Notes: generated by a model from the letters alone, not told the origin. A DNA stretch of 64,000 nucleotides from Microbacterium sp. H1-D42 (GCF_022637555.1 NZ_CP093342.1:124001-188000); one strand, 5' to 3'. Shown: positions 1-8,163, counted from the first letter of the stretch. Program-made: numbers and translations.

Positions 1-711
1 GCCCTCGATGTACTCGCGCGACAGCTGCGCCCAGTCGACATCGGGGTCGGCCGACAGGTGCGCCGACCAGGTGCCGGTCGCACCAGAGAACTTCGCCAGG
101 TACTCCGAGCCCGCGATCTGCGCGCGCACGCGCTCGAGGCGCCATGCGAAGACGGCGATCTCCTTGCCCATGGTGGACGGGGTGGCGGGCTGGCCGTGCG
201 TGCGGGAGAGCATCGCGGCATCCGCATGCTCCACGGCAAGCTCCCGCAGCTTCGCGATCACGCCATCCAGCGCCGGCAGCCAGACTCCCTCGACGGCGCG
301 CTTGACGGTGAGGGCGTACGAGGCGGAGTTGATGTCCTCGCTGGTGCAGGCGAAGTGGGTGAGCTCGGCGATCGAGTCGAGACCCAGCGCGGAGAGCCGG
401 TCGCGCACGAGGTACTCGACGGCCTTCACATCGTGACGGGTGACGGCCTCCTTGGCGGCGAGCCAGTCGATCTCGGCCTGGCCGAAGTCGCGGTACAGCG
501 CCCGAAGGCGCTGCTTGTCAGCATCCGACAGCGGCGAAGTCTCGAACAGCGAGCGGTCGGTGAGGGCGATCAGCCACTCCACCTCGACCTCGACGCGGGC
601 GCGGTTCAGGCCCGCCTCGGAGAGGTAGTCGGCGAGGCCGGAGACGGCGGCCTGGTAGCGGCCGTCGAGGGGGCTCAGCGGCTGGGTCGGAAGCGAGGGC
701 AGAGAAGTCAG
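1..711 (-). CDS. purB: Adenylosuccinate lyase PurB, N-terminal part (runs off window)
   Basis: PurB acts in the cytoplasm in purine synthesis, splitting SAICAR to AICAR and adenylosuccinate to AMP. Reading the minus strand gives 237 codons of an open frame with family blocks: TRHDVKAVEYL near residue 90, HFACTSEDINSASYAL, then SRTHGQPATPSTMGKE. The C-terminal half lies beyond base 1. No ATG, GTG or TTG precedes the conserved N-terminus (LSPLDGRYQ). The best start is CTG at 711, seven bases after a perfect AGGAGG and overlapping the stop of the phosphatase gene upstream (CTGA). The two genes therefore look translationally coupled. The family call is secure; the CTG start is inference from the Shine-Dalgarno spacing. 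Confidence 0.93.
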   Translation of the reverse strand, partial: MTSLPSLPTQPLSPLDGRYQAAVSGLADYLSEAGLNRARVEVEVEWLIALTDRSLFETSPLSDADKQRLRALYRDFGQAEIDWLAAKEAVTRHDVKAVEYLVRDRLSALGLDSIAELTHFACTSEDINSASYALTVKRAVEGVWLPALDGVIAKLRELAVEHADAAMLSRTHGQPATPSTMGKEIAVFAWRLERVRAQIAGSEYLAKFSGATGTWSAHLSADPDVDWAQLSREYIEG

Positions 712-1253
712 AGGAGTTCCTCCTGCTCGGGGCCCCGCATCGCGCGGGGCGACGAATGGGATGCCCGCACAGCCGGTTCGAGCTGGCTGAAGAGTCCGCG
801 GGTCGCAGTCTCAATCATAGCGAGCACCGAATCGAACATCTCGGGGCCGGCGTAGTACGGATCGGGCACATCCATGCTCGAGGCGTGCGCGTCGAACGCC
901 CGAAGCAGGATCACCTTGCCCTCGTCGTCGTCGGTGCGCGCCCAGGCGCGCAGAATGCGCTCATGGGTGCGGTCGAGAGCGACGATCAGGTCGTTCTCGG
1001 CGAAGGATGCTGCGCTGAACTGCTTCGCGCGGTGCAGCGATCCGTCGAACCCCCGGCGGGTGAGGGCGTCGATCGTGCGTTCGTCGGCGCGCTCGCCCAC
1101 GTGCCAGTCGCCCGTGCCGGCGCTGCTCGAGACTACGTGCGCATCAAGCCCGTGTCGCGCCGAGAGCGCACGCAGCACCACCTCGGCCATCGGCGACCGG
1201 CAGATGTTGCCCGTGCAGACGAAGATGACGCGGAAGGGATCCGAGTCGGTCAT
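708..1253 (-). CDS. Low-molecular-weight protein tyrosine phosphatase
   Basis: A 181-aa cytoplasmic phosphatase that would hydrolyse phosphotyrosine through a cysteinyl-phosphate. The P-loop C-x5-R is CTGNICR, Cys13 to Arg19, followed by Ser20. The general-acid loop is DPYY at 131-134. Both match the family, as does the length, which is slightly long because of a C-terminal tail. The start at 1253 is preferred over the upstream ATG at 1313 because the protein then begins just before the first beta strand and a -10-like CAGAAT lies exactly six bases upstream. The gene overlaps purB downstream. Its physiological substrate cannot be read from the sequence. Confidence 0.92.
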   Translation of the reverse strand: MTDSDPFRVIFVCTGNICRSPMAEVVLRALSARHGLDAHVVSSSAGTGDWHVGERADERTIDALTRRGFDGSLHRAKQFSAASFAENDLIVALDRTHERILRAWARTDDDEGKVILLRAFDAHASSMDVPDPYYAGPEMFDSVLAMIETATRGLFSQLEPAVRASHSSPRAMRGPEQEELL

Positions 1254-1259
1254 CGCTCT

Positions 1260-1265
1260 ATTCTG
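1260..1265 (-). promoter_or_regulatory. Probable -10 of leaderless phosphatase mRNA
   Basis: CAGAAT on the minus strand, then the six bases AGAGCG, then the ATG at 1253. The spacing puts transcription start at or next to the start codon. Confidence 0.5.
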
Positions 1266-1366
1266 CCCGGATCGGGGCTTGTCCCCAATGATCGGCGCGG
1301 GGAAGTTGTCCACAGGTCGTGCGAACAGCGCGAAGTCGGATGCTGCCAGACGCGCACTCTGAAGGC

Positions 1367-1633
1367 ATGTACACCATCGCGCATGCCTCCCCTCCTGCTG
1401 CTGACGGACTCTGGGCCGCGTTCGCCGCTCTGCGCCTGCTGGAGGAAGCCGAAGACCGGCTGGCGAGCGCCGAGGGCGTCGGTGCGGGGCTGGTCGCCGA
1501 CTCGGCGTGGCGCAGTGACGGGGCCGGAGCGCGGGCGCTGCGCGGGGCGCTCGCCGAACTGCACCGCGGGCTGATGGGCGAGGTCGTCGCCGTGCAGGAG
1601 CAGCAGGGGATCGTCAGGGCGGGGATCCGCTGA
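1367..1633 (+). CDS. Small helical protein, WXG100-like partner of the next gene
   Basis: An 88-aa protein starting MYTIAHASPPAADGLW, rich in Ala, Glu and Arg and predicted almost entirely helical. Its stop overlaps the ATG of the following gene by one base, so the two are cotranscribed and probably work together. Size, helix content and position before a larger protein with a helical N-terminus suggest an ESX/WXG100-type helper. No clear W-x-G is seen, so this is only a suggestion. An in-frame ATG at 1319 would add 16 residues, but the added part is of low quality. Confidence 0.6.
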   Translation: MYTIAHASPPAADGLWAAFAALRLLEEAEDRLASAEGVGAGLVADSAWRSDGAGARALRGALAELHRGLMGEVVAVQEQQGIVRAGIR

Positions 1634-2928
1634 TGAGCGACGACCTGAACATCACCTCTGGTGGGGCGATCTCGGTCGACTCGTCGATGGTGCGCGAGAT
1701 CGGACGACGCCTCGGTCAGGTGAGCGCCCACCTGGAGGACGCCTCGCATCTGGTGCGGCGCGCGGGCGCGACATGCGCGCAGGTCCCGGCGCTCGCCGCG
1801 ACTGTCGGCACCGGAGCGATGGTGGCATGCGCGCAGCGGTTGGCGAGCATGGCAGACGAGACCCGCAGCGATGTGCACGGCGTCGAGGTGATGGCCGACA
1901 CCTTCGAGCTGGTCGAGCTGCGCAACGAGCAGGCAGCCCTCAGCGTGCACCGGCCGAGCGAAGCGATGGCGCTGCAGGGCCGCATCGATGCGCTGCTGGC
2001 CGGCGACGCTGACCTCGAGAAGCGCGCCGACATGCTGATCGCCGGGTGGGAGGAGCGGCGGTTCGACGGCACGAAGGATCAGCCGCTGGATGGCGTGTTC
2101 GACGTGCTGCTCGGTCCGTGGGGTGCGGGCACGGTCGGCGCCGGGCTGATGGTGATGGCGCGGGCCGCCGCGCACGGTCGCGGCCTGCTGCCGTTCGACA
2201 CCGTGTTGAAGGGGACCCCACCGCCGGTGCGGGTCGCCCCGGTCGCGAAGGGCGTGACCACCCCGGTCTCAGGGGTCAAGGATTCGCTCTCGCGCATCCC
2301 CGCGGGCAAGGAGGGACAGGTCGTCGTCGAGAAGTACACGATGGGAGACGGCTCGCGTCGGTTCGTGGCCTACGTCGACGGCACCCGGGCGATCGTCCCT
2401 GGCACTGAAGATCCGTGGGACATGGGCTCGAATTGGGACATGTACATCGATCGCGACCAGGCCGCGTCGCAGGTCGCGATAGAGAAGGCACTGGAAGCGG
2501 CCGGAGCGAACCCGGGAGATCGGGTCGGGTTCGTGGGTTACTCCCAGGGTGCCGCTGCTGCGAGCTTCACCGCGATGGAGGGCACCTACGACGTGGACGT
2601 CGTGATCACTGCCGGCAATCCTGTCGAACCGTCACTCGCCGCCGACCAGACGCTCGTCGAGCTGCGGCACCAGGGGGATCCGATCTCGAACCTGTCCGGC
2701 GGCGGAAGCGTCGGTGGGACCGGTTCGACAGGGAGCTTCACGGCGCGCGCCGAGGTGGATTCCGTGTCACCGCTTGGGCCGCACCGACTCGAGGAGTATC
2801 TCGACACCGCGGGGCAGGTGGACTCCTCGGGCGACCCGAGGGTGACCGATCTGCAGGAGTCCTTCTTCGCCGAGCTCGGTCAGGCGGCCAAGGTCGAGAC
2901 GACCGAGTTCCTGGCCGAGCGACCCTGA
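1633..2928 (+). CDS. Alpha/beta-hydrolase-fold protein with N-terminal helical domain
   Basis: A 431-aa protein. Residues about 10-145 are helical and ESX/T7SS-substrate-like. Residues about 225-420 look like an alpha/beta hydrolase with nucleophile elbow GYSQG (Ser304). His345 in LRHQGDP and His390 in GPHRLEEYLD are possible catalytic histidines. There is no Sec signal peptide, so secretion would need a type VII-like route or the protein is cytosolic. It follows a small helical protein with a one-base overlap. Substrate unknown; esterase or lipase activity is the reasonable guess. Confidence 0.72.
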   Translation: MSDDLNITSGGAISVDSSMVREIGRRLGQVSAHLEDASHLVRRAGATCAQVPALAATVGTGAMVACAQRLASMADETRSDVHGVEVMADTFELVELRNEQAALSVHRPSEAMALQGRIDALLAGDADLEKRADMLIAGWEERRFDGTKDQPLDGVFDVLLGPWGAGTVGAGLMVMARAAAHGRGLLPFDTVLKGTPPPVRVAPVAKGVTTPVSGVKDSLSRIPAGKEGQVVVEKYTMGDGSRRFVAYVDGTRAIVPGTEDPWDMGSNWDMYIDRDQAASQVAIEKALEAAGANPGDRVGFVGYSQGAAAASFTAMEGTYDVDVVITAGNPVEPSLAADQTLVELRHQGDPISNLSGGGSVGGTGSTGSFTARAEVDSVSPLGPHRLEEYLDTAGQVDSSGDPRVTDLQESFFAELGQAAKVETTEFLAERP

Positions 2929-2931
2929 GCC

Positions 2932-3333
2932 TCAGTCGTGCCGCTGCTTCTTCTGGGGGCGCAGGATCGCACCGAAGATCGCGTTGATGATCGAGATGAT
3001 GACGGCCGCGACGACGCCCCACCAGAACGACTCGACCGTCAGGCCCCAGCCGAATCCGCTGGTGATCCAGGCGGTCAGCCACAGCAGGAAGCCGTTGATG
3101 AGGAACGAGATCAGCCCGAGCGTGAGGATGTACAGCGGGATCGCGACGATCTTGATCACGGTGCCGATGATGGTGTTCACCAGCGCGAAGATCGCGGCGA
3201 CGGCGAGCAGCGTCAGCACGACCTGCAGAGTCTCACCGGGGGAGAACGGGCGGATGCTGACCTCGAGCACGGGGATGAGTGTGACAACCCAGATGGCGAA
3301 GGCATTGACGACGACGCGGACGATGAATCGCAT
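2932..3333 (-). CDS. Phage holin family 4-like membrane protein
   Basis: A 133-aa integral membrane protein with about four hydrophobic segments (residues about 5-25, 37-60, 66-88, 100-124). It has the GTVIKIVAIPLYILTLGL block typical of the PF04020 (Mlr/YvlD-like) family and a basic tail. Despite the family name, bacterial members are ordinary chromosomal genes of unknown function. It is convergent with the hydrolase gene, with three bases between the two stops. Nothing phage-like is nearby. Confidence 0.8.
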   Translation of the reverse strand: MRFIVRVVVNAFAIWVVTLIPVLEVSIRPFSPGETLQVVLTLLAVAAIFALVNTIIGTVIKIVAIPLYILTLGLISFLINGFLLWLTAWITSGFGWGLTVESFWWGVVAAVIISIINAIFGAILRPQKKQRHD

Positions 3334-3406
3334 CCGTCGATCCTGCCACGGTTGACTGGTGATGTCAGGGGGTGAACTGGCGCAGAATCTGCGACGGTTC
3401 GATCCG

Positions 3407-3778
3407 TCAGGGTTCAGCGTGGATGCCGGCAGCGATCACGTGCGCGAGTTCATCGACGGTCACCAAGCCCTGAGCGGCGCTTAGGACCAGCTCGAAGGCA
3501 TCGTCGTCGCTGAAGTTGAGTTCGAATCCATTCAGTCTGAGAAAGATGAGCGTCAGTACCAGGGACAGCCGTTTGTTGCCGTCGAACAGAGGGTGGTTCT
3601 GAGACAGCGAACTCAGCAGCGCCGCCGCCTTCTGCTCGATCGTGGCGTACGCATCTGTTCCGAACATGCTGGCGGCTGGGCGTGCCAACGCTGAGAACAG
3701 CAGTCCTTCGTCGCGTACATGCAGACCCAGCTTCTCGACGACGGCGATCGCCTGTGCTGGCTCGATGTACTCGACCAT
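3407..3778 (-). CDS. Doc/Fic-family toxin (death-on-curing)
   Basis: A 123-aa Fic-fold protein with the Doc motif HPLFDGNKR at residues 62-70 (catalytic His62, anion-binding loop GNKR). Doc proteins phosphorylate EF-Tu and stop translation; that is family knowledge. The ATG overlaps the antitoxin stop by one base (TGATG), giving a coupled antitoxin-then-toxin operon. A GTG at 3781 is an alternative start. All motif residues are present, so the toxin appears intact. Confidence 0.88.
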   Translation of the reverse strand: MVEYIEPAQAIAVVEKLGLHVRDEGLLFSALARPAASMFGTDAYATIEQKAAALLSSLSQNHPLFDGNKRLSLVLTLIFLRLNGFELNFSDDDAFELVLSAAQGLVTVDELAHVIAAGIHAEP

Positions 3779-3984
3779 CACGCGTCTTCGAGGCGTGTCA
3801 TCACGTCGGCGTACCGTTCGGTGATCTCGTCCGCGAGCGTCAGCACGCGGGCGGTCTTCGCCTCAGTGCTGGCGAAGCGCTCGGCGGCTTCGATCAGCAC
3901 CGCATGCTTCGAAATGTGCCGCGAGCGCGCAATCGCCTCGAGCTTCGCGTCGAGCTCCTCGGGGATCCGCACGGTCATGGCCAT
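3778..3984 (-). CDS. Ribbon-helix-helix antitoxin of the Doc pair
   Basis: A 68-aa protein beginning MAMTVRIPEELDAKLEAIA, a typical MetJ/CopG ribbon-helix-helix N-terminus, followed by an acidic helical tail that would occupy the toxin groove. It directly precedes the Doc gene. The start at 3984 follows TACCAT by six bases, so the transcript is probably leaderless. Longer in-frame starts up to 4059 would run into the divergent aminotransferase promoter. It should autoregulate through the inverted repeat at its promoter. Confidence 0.85.
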   Translation of the reverse strand: MAMTVRIPEELDAKLEAIARSRHISKHAVLIEAAERFASTEAKTARVLTLADEITERYADVMTRLEDA

Positions 3985-3996
3985 ACCAGAATGGTA
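3984..3996 (-). promoter_or_regulatory. Antitoxin -10 and inverted-repeat operator
   Basis: TACCA-GAA-TGGTA is a 5-bp inverted repeat that starts on the antitoxin ATG. It contains the minus-strand -10 hexamer TACCAT (3991-3996). RHH antitoxins commonly bind such short repeats, so repression would block the -10 itself. Confidence 0.55.
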
Positions 3997-4021
3997 CCAC
4001 CGGCGATCCGTCTCGGCTCCA

Positions 4022-4033
4022 TAGACTGATCCC
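4022..4033 (+). promoter_or_regulatory. Leaderless -10 of the aminotransferase gene
   Basis: TAGACT (4022-4027), six bases, then GTG at 4034. No Shine-Dalgarno is possible in this arrangement. Confidence 0.65.
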
Positions 4034-5101
4034 GTGACCGAGCCGATCCTGCCCCGCATCCGTCCCGAGATCGCCGCGCTGCCGCCCTACCGGCAGGGCA
4101 AGCAGGCGGGACCGGACGCGTTCAAGCTGTCCAGCAACGAGAACCCGTTCGATCCACTGCCCTCGGTGCTCGAGACGCTGGCGCACACGACGCCGATGAA
4201 CCGGTACCCGGATGCCACTGCCGGCGCGCTGCGCGCCCGCCTGGGGGAGAAGTACGGCGTCGAACCCGACGCAGTGCACATCGGCACCGGAAGCGTGTCG
4301 ATCCTCTACCAGCTCGTGCTGGCCACAGCATCCGTCGGCGACGAGGTCATCTACGCCTGGCGCTCGTTCGAGGCGTACCCCGGCCTGCCGCTGGTCGCCG
4401 GCGCGACGGGCGTGCAGGTGCCGCTCACCGACGGCGCGCGGCACGATCTCGATGCGATGGCGGATGCTGTCACCGTCCGCACCCGTGCGATCATCGTCTG
4501 CACGCCGAACAACCCGACCGGTCCTGTCGTCACCAGTGCGGAGTTCGCCGGTTTCGTCGCGCGCGTCCCGAGCGACGTGCTGATCATCCTCGATGAGGCC
4601 TACGCCGAGTTCGTGACCGCTCAGGACGCAGTCGACGGTCTTGCGGAGCGCGTCTACGAACAGCATCCGAACGTCGTCGTGCTGCGCACCTTCTCGAAGG
4701 CCTTCGGCCTCGCGGGCCTTCGGGTCGGCTACGCCATCGGCAACCCGCGTGTGCTCGACGCCGCGCGCACGACCGCGATCCCGCTGTCGGTGACCAGCGC
4801 CGCCGAACGCGCCGCGATCGCCAGCCTCGACGCCGAGGACGAGCTGCTCGCCCGCGTCGCCGTCATCGTCGAGCGCCGCACCCGTCTCGTCGCTGGCCTC
4901 CGCGAACAGGGCTGGGACGTGCCCGACGCCCAGGCGAACTTCATCTGGCTGCCGACCGGCGATGGCACGGATGCTGCCGCTGCGGCATTCGTCGCCGCCG
5001 ACCTCATCGTCCGGCCGTTCTCCGGCGATGGCATCCGCATCTCGGTCGGAGAAGAGGAGTCGATCGCTCGCGTGCTGGAGGTTGCAGCGACCCTGCGGTG
5101 A
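4034..5101 (+). CDS. HisC-family aminotransferase, probably aromatic (Pat) type
   Basis: A 355-aa fold-type I PLP enzyme. Visible are the substrate loop [14 protein letters not shown] (31-44), PNNPTG (158-163), DEAY (187-190) and Schiff-base Lys222 in [14 protein letters not shown]. The N-terminus [14 protein letters not shown] resembles actinobacterial phenylalanine/aromatic aminotransferase Pat more than biosynthetic HisC, and no his genes are nearby. It would transfer amino groups between aromatic amino acids (or histidinol phosphate) and 2-oxoglutarate. The GTG start at 4034 is set by the adjacent -10 hexamer. Confidence 0.85.
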   Translation: MTEPILPRIRPEIAALPPYRQGKQAGPDAFKLSSNENPFDPLPSVLETLAHTTPMNRYPDATAGALRARLGEKYGVEPDAVHIGTGSVSILYQLVLATASVGDEVIYAWRSFEAYPGLPLVAGATGVQVPLTDGARHDLDAMADAVTVRTRAIIVCTPNNPTGPVVTSAEFAGFVARVPSDVLIILDEAYAEFVTAQDAVDGLAERVYEQHPNVVVLRTFSKAFGLAGLRVGYAIGNPRVLDAARTTAIPLSVTSAAERAAIASLDAEDELLARVAVIVERRTRLVAGLREQGWDVPDAQANFIWLPTGDGTDAAAAAFVAADLIVRPFSGDGIRISVGEEESIARVLEVAATLR

Positions 5102-5102
5102 C

Positions 5103-5678
5103 TCATGCGCGGCCCGATCCTCGGGGCTGCTCGGCTGATTCCGACGTGTGATCGGGGAGCGGACTCGTCGGGTCGGTCGGCATCTGACTGTGCGCTGCCG
5201 GTGAATGGTGGCCGGCTGCGCGATACGCGAACCCCGCACGGCGGCGGTCGATGACGACCGCAGAGGTCGCGGCGAGAAACACCAACTGGGTGAGCGTTCG
5301 CCACAGCAACTCGTCGTACCAGGGCAGCGGTGCGTCAGACAGGGCGAGCGCGATGTTCGCCGGGAACACGCCGATCAGCAGCAGGGTGAGTCCAGCCGCG
5401 GACAGGCCTGCGAGTCGCGGAATCAGCAGACCTATCGCGCCGGCCAGTTCCACGAGGCCGGTCGCCGTGACGGCGAGTTCGGGGGTGGGGACGAAGTCGG
5501 GCACCATCGCGATCAGCTCTTCCCGCATGCCGATGAAGTGCGAGACCCCGGTCAGTGCGAACATCGCGGCGAGCCCGCCGCGCAGCGCCGTCGGAAAGTG
5601 GCGCAGCGCCTGTGCGCCGAGAGCGCCGAGCAGCCACAGGAGGGCTGTGACCGCCACGAGCATGATCAGTGGTTCCAT
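5103..5678 (-). CDS. DoxX-family membrane protein
   Basis: A 191-aa protein with four membrane segments (about 5-23, 34-52, 68-90, 97-115), the conserved region GVSHFIGMREELIAMVPDF, and a hydrophilic tail of about 45 residues that is longer than usual. DoxX-like proteins are quinone or redox associated membrane proteins of poorly defined role. It lies nine bases after the membrane gene at 5688-6104 and is probably in the same MerR-controlled transcript. Its stop lies next to that of the aminotransferase gene. Confidence 0.83.
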   Translation of the reverse strand: MEPLIMLVAVTALLWLLGALGAQALRHFPTALRGGLAAMFALTGVSHFIGMREELIAMVPDFVPTPELAVTATGLVELAGAIGLLIPRLAGLSAAGLTLLLIGVFPANIALALSDAPLPWYDELLWRTLTQLVFLAATSAVVIDRRRAGFAYRAAGHHSPAAHSQMPTDPTSPLPDHTSESAEQPRGSGRA

Positions 5679-5687
5679 GACGGCCCC

Positions 5688-6104
5688 TCAGTCCAACGCG
5701 TTGATGCCGGCGCCGATCACGCTGATCCCGACCGTGATCAGAGAGACGGCGAGCACGACGACGCCGACCCACAGGAGCGCGATGACCCGGCTGGGCTGCT
5801 TCGGGTCGCGACCTAGAACGGAGAGGAAGAATCCCGCGGGGATGAGCAGCGCACTGGCGAGCACACCGACGGCGCCCCACCGCCACACTCCGATCACGCC
5901 GACGGCATCCTGGAGCAGCAGGCTGACCAGACCGAGGATGATGAGCACTCCCGCATGCGCGTGCCCCGCTCGGAAGAACGTCTTCTGCAGGCCGTTGAAT
6001 GGAAGTCCTCCTGTTGCGATTCGCAGCAGGAAGGTGCCGCCGGACATCACGCCGACGACGGTGAGGATCGTCGCTCCGGCGACGATAGCGAGGATCGGGT
6101 CCAT
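5688..6104 (-). CDS. Small four-helix membrane protein, MerR-linked
   Basis: A 138-aa hydrophobic protein, MDPILAIVAGATILTVVGVMSG onward, with about four membrane helices and few charged residues. The start at 6104 is set by AAGGAG six bases upstream; the ATG at 6140 would fall inside the operator. It is first in an operon with the DoxX gene and divergent from a MerR regulator, so it is likely induced by whatever the regulator senses. No family function is recognised. Confidence 0.72.
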   Translation of the reverse strand: MDPILAIVAGATILTVVGVMSGGTFLLRIATGGLPFNGLQKTFFRAGHAHAGVLIILGLVSLLLQDAVGVIGVWRWGAVGVLASALLIPAGFFLSVLGRDPKQPSRVIALLWVGVVVLAVSLITVGISVIGAGINALD

Positions 6105-6118
6105 ATCTTGCTCCTTAA

Positions 6119-6159
6119 GATAGTGAAAGTATCTAATCACATTAGACAGTTAAGCTATC
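6119..6159. promoter_or_regulatory. Divergent MerR-type operator/promoter
   Basis: An AT-rich patch between the membrane operon and merR. The perfect 15-bp palindrome TCTAAT-cac-ATTAGA (6132-6146) is bracketed by outer arms GATAG (6119-6123) and CTATC (6155-6159). MerR regulators bind dyads between stretched -35 and -10 elements, so this is the likely binding site for both directions. Confidence 0.65.
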
Positions 6160-6189
6160 CGAAAGTCCAGGGGCTCAAGGAGGCCGTGA

Positions 6190-6807
6190 ATGCGCATCTC
6201 GGAACTGGCCGAACGCAGTGGCCTGACGATCGCCACTCTCAAGTTCTACATTCGCGAAGGCATGCTCCAGCGGGGGGAGGCGACCTCGGCGACCCGTGCC
6301 GAGTACGGCGACGATCATCTCGCCCGGGTGCAGCTCATCTCTGCGCTGGCCGACGTTCGGGGCCTGCCGCTCACCAAGGTCAAGCAGATCCTGGCACTGA
6401 TCGATGATCCCGATCCTGACCCGGTCGTGGTGCTCGGCAGGGCGATCGGGGCGCTTCCTCCCTACGTGCAGGGGGACCGCGCAGAATTTCCCCGCGCTCA
6501 GGCGGCGATCGAGTCGCTCGGGCTGACCTACGATCCCGCGTTCACCGCCGTGCCTCAGCTCGAAGACGCCATCCGGGCGCTCGAGCACGCGAATCTCGAC
6601 GCCGGCCCGGACACCCTGCGCCGCTATGCGGATGCGATGTGCACCGTCGCCGTCGACGAGATCGCCCCCCTCTCTGAGATGTCCCTCGAGGAGGCGATCT
6701 CGTACTCAGTGCTCGGGACCGCTCTGTACGAGCCGCTCATGCTCGCGTTGCGGCGCCTAGCGCACCAGCACCTGCTCGCCGACGGCCTTCCTCCTCGGGT
6801 GACCTGA
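6190..6807 (+). CDS. MerR-family transcriptional regulator
   Basis: A 205-aa regulator. The N-terminal winged helix-turn-helix MRISELAERSGLTIATLKFYIREGML (1-26) is classic MerR, followed by the second wing and dimer helix to about residue 75. The remaining 130 residues are an uncharacterised effector domain with no cysteine cluster. A metal-thiol sensor is therefore unlikely and an organic ligand more so. The start is supported by AAGGAGG upstream. It is divergent from the two-gene membrane operon it presumably controls. Confidence 0.86.
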   Translation: MRISELAERSGLTIATLKFYIREGMLQRGEATSATRAEYGDDHLARVQLISALADVRGLPLTKVKQILALIDDPDPDPVVVLGRAIGALPPYVQGDRAEFPRAQAAIESLGLTYDPAFTAVPQLEDAIRALEHANLDAGPDTLRRYADAMCTVAVDEIAPLSEMSLEEAISYSVLGTALYEPLMLALRRLAHQHLLADGLPPRVT

Positions 6808-6836
6808 GTGTGATGCGCAGAATGGGGCTGTTAGTA

Positions 6837-6858
6837 AGTAGTTAGTTACTACTACGAT
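6837..6858 (+). promoter_or_regulatory. TetR autoregulatory operator overlapping a leaderless -10
   Basis: Inverted repeat AGTAGT-tagtt-ACTACT (6837-6853) runs into the -10 hexamer TACGAT (6853-6858), which is six bases from the ATG at 6865. A repressor bound here would cover the promoter of its own gene. Confidence 0.65.
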
Positions 6859-6864
6859 GCAGGC

Positions 6865-7410
6865 ATGCGAGATGAGAAGCGAAGCGCGGCAGAACGCCGG
6901 ACGCAGGCAGTAGCCGAGGGGCTCAGTGCGTTCGCCGACCACGGCCTCACGACCGCGGCGATTGCGCAGGTGGCCGAGCGGATCGGCGTCTCCCAGCCCT
7001 ACGTCTTTCGCCTCTTCGGGTCCAAACAGGCGTTCTTCCTAGCGTGTATCGATGAACTGCCCGATCGCATCACCGGGATGTTCCTGCAGGCCGCGCAGGG
7101 CGCCGATGACCCCATGGAGGAGATGGGCGCCGGCTTCCGCGTGCTGGTCTCGGACGGTGTCATCAGCGGCTTCTGGTTGCAGGCCTGCGCTGCAGCTCGC
7201 GCCGATGACGAGATCGCCCGCAGATGCAGGGGCGTGATCTCGCGTGCGCTGCGCGTCGCTCAGGACAGCACCGGCGCTGACGCCGACGGGCTGGCCGCCT
7301 TCTTCGGCAGGGGAGCTCTCGTGATGATGCTGCAGACCCTCGGAGTCGATCTCGGCGAGGGCAGCCAAGCGGCGGTCGCAGCGCTGGCAGAAGAAGGGCG
7401 CCGATCATGA
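6865..7410 (+). CDS. TetR-family transcriptional regulator
   Basis: A 181-aa repressor. The helix-turn-helix is at about residues 30-55 (TTAAIAQVAERIGVSQPYVFRLFGSK), followed by an all-helical ligand-binding domain. Its stop overlaps the next gene (ATGA), so it is cotranscribed with an SGNH hydrolase. The palindrome on its promoter indicates autoregulation and hence control of the hydrolase. Ligand unknown. Confidence 0.88.
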   Translation: MRDEKRSAAERRTQAVAEGLSAFADHGLTTAAIAQVAERIGVSQPYVFRLFGSKQAFFLACIDELPDRITGMFLQAAQGADDPMEEMGAGFRVLVSDGVISGFWLQACAAARADDEIARRCRGVISRALRVAQDSTGADADGLAAFFGRGALVMMLQTLGVDLGEGSQAAVAALAEEGRRS

Positions 7411-8099
7411 ATCCATTGCTGATGCCCTTGGTGGCTGTGCAAGGACGCCGGGCCCGTTCTCAGATCGAGGTGCTTCCCGAAGCGGGGGGTCCCACCACCG
7501 GACGCACCAATGATGGCGTCGGGGAGGGCTTGCGCGTGATCGTGGTGGGCGAGTCGACCGCAGCCGGCTGCGGAGCCGCAACGCATGAGGAAGCGTTCGC
7601 CGGCGAGTTCGCCCGAGCGCTCAGCGGACGCCGCGACAAGCCAGTGCAGTGGACGGTGCAAGGGCGCCATGGTGCGACCATTCGGCGGGTGCGATATCGG
7701 ATGCTGCCTGACCTGGACACCCCCGTCGACGTGGCCGTTCTGCTCATCGGCGTCAACGATGTGCTCACCCGCACTCCGGTCGCACAATGGGGCGATGATC
7801 TCGCGGCCGTCGTCGAAGCCCTGGACGCTGCGGCTGAGCGCACGGTCGTCGCGGGCATCCCCCCGTTCGACGCGTTTCCCGCTCTGCCCCGCGCGCTTCG
7901 CACTTACCTCAGTGAGCGCGGTCGCGCGCTCGATGCCGCCGCGCAAGAGGTCTGCGCGGCCGGTCGCGGTGTTTCGTGGCTGAGTTCGGCCGACATCGCA
8001 GATGCGGACGCCACGTTCTTCGCACGGGATGGCTTCCATCCGTCGCCTGCGGGGTATCGGCGCTGGGCGAATGACGTCGCGCTGGCTGTCGCCGGGTGA
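7407..8099 (+). CDS. SGNH/GDSL-family hydrolase
   Basis: A 230-aa esterase-type protein. Block I is VVGESTAAG (Ser50), the block II glycine is in GRHGATIR, block III is GVND (Asn117), and block V is DGFHPS with Asp208 and His211. The full Ser-Gly-Asn-His set is present. There is no signal peptide, so it is cytoplasmic, hydrolysing an ester of unknown kind. It overlaps the TetR gene by four bases and is likely the regulator's main target. Confidence 0.85.
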   Translation: MNPLLMPLVAVQGRRARSQIEVLPEAGGPTTGRTNDGVGEGLRVIVVGESTAAGCGAATHEEAFAGEFARALSGRRDKPVQWTVQGRHGATIRRVRYRMLPDLDTPVDVAVLLIGVNDVLTRTPVAQWGDDLAAVVEALDAAAERTVVAGIPPFDAFPALPRALRTYLSERGRALDAAAQEVCAAGRGVSWLSSADIADADATFFARDGFHPSPAGYRRWANDVALAVAG

Positions 8100-8163
8100 A
8101 CTGAGTGGAGTCGGCGGCGGCAGTTGGCCATGCTCCCTGAGCACCGGCCACCGTCATCAGCGG

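Noticed and set aside
3993..3998. GGTACC palindrome as an operator by itself
   Set aside because: A six-base palindrome is too short; the wider TACCA-GAA-TGGTA dyad is the better site.
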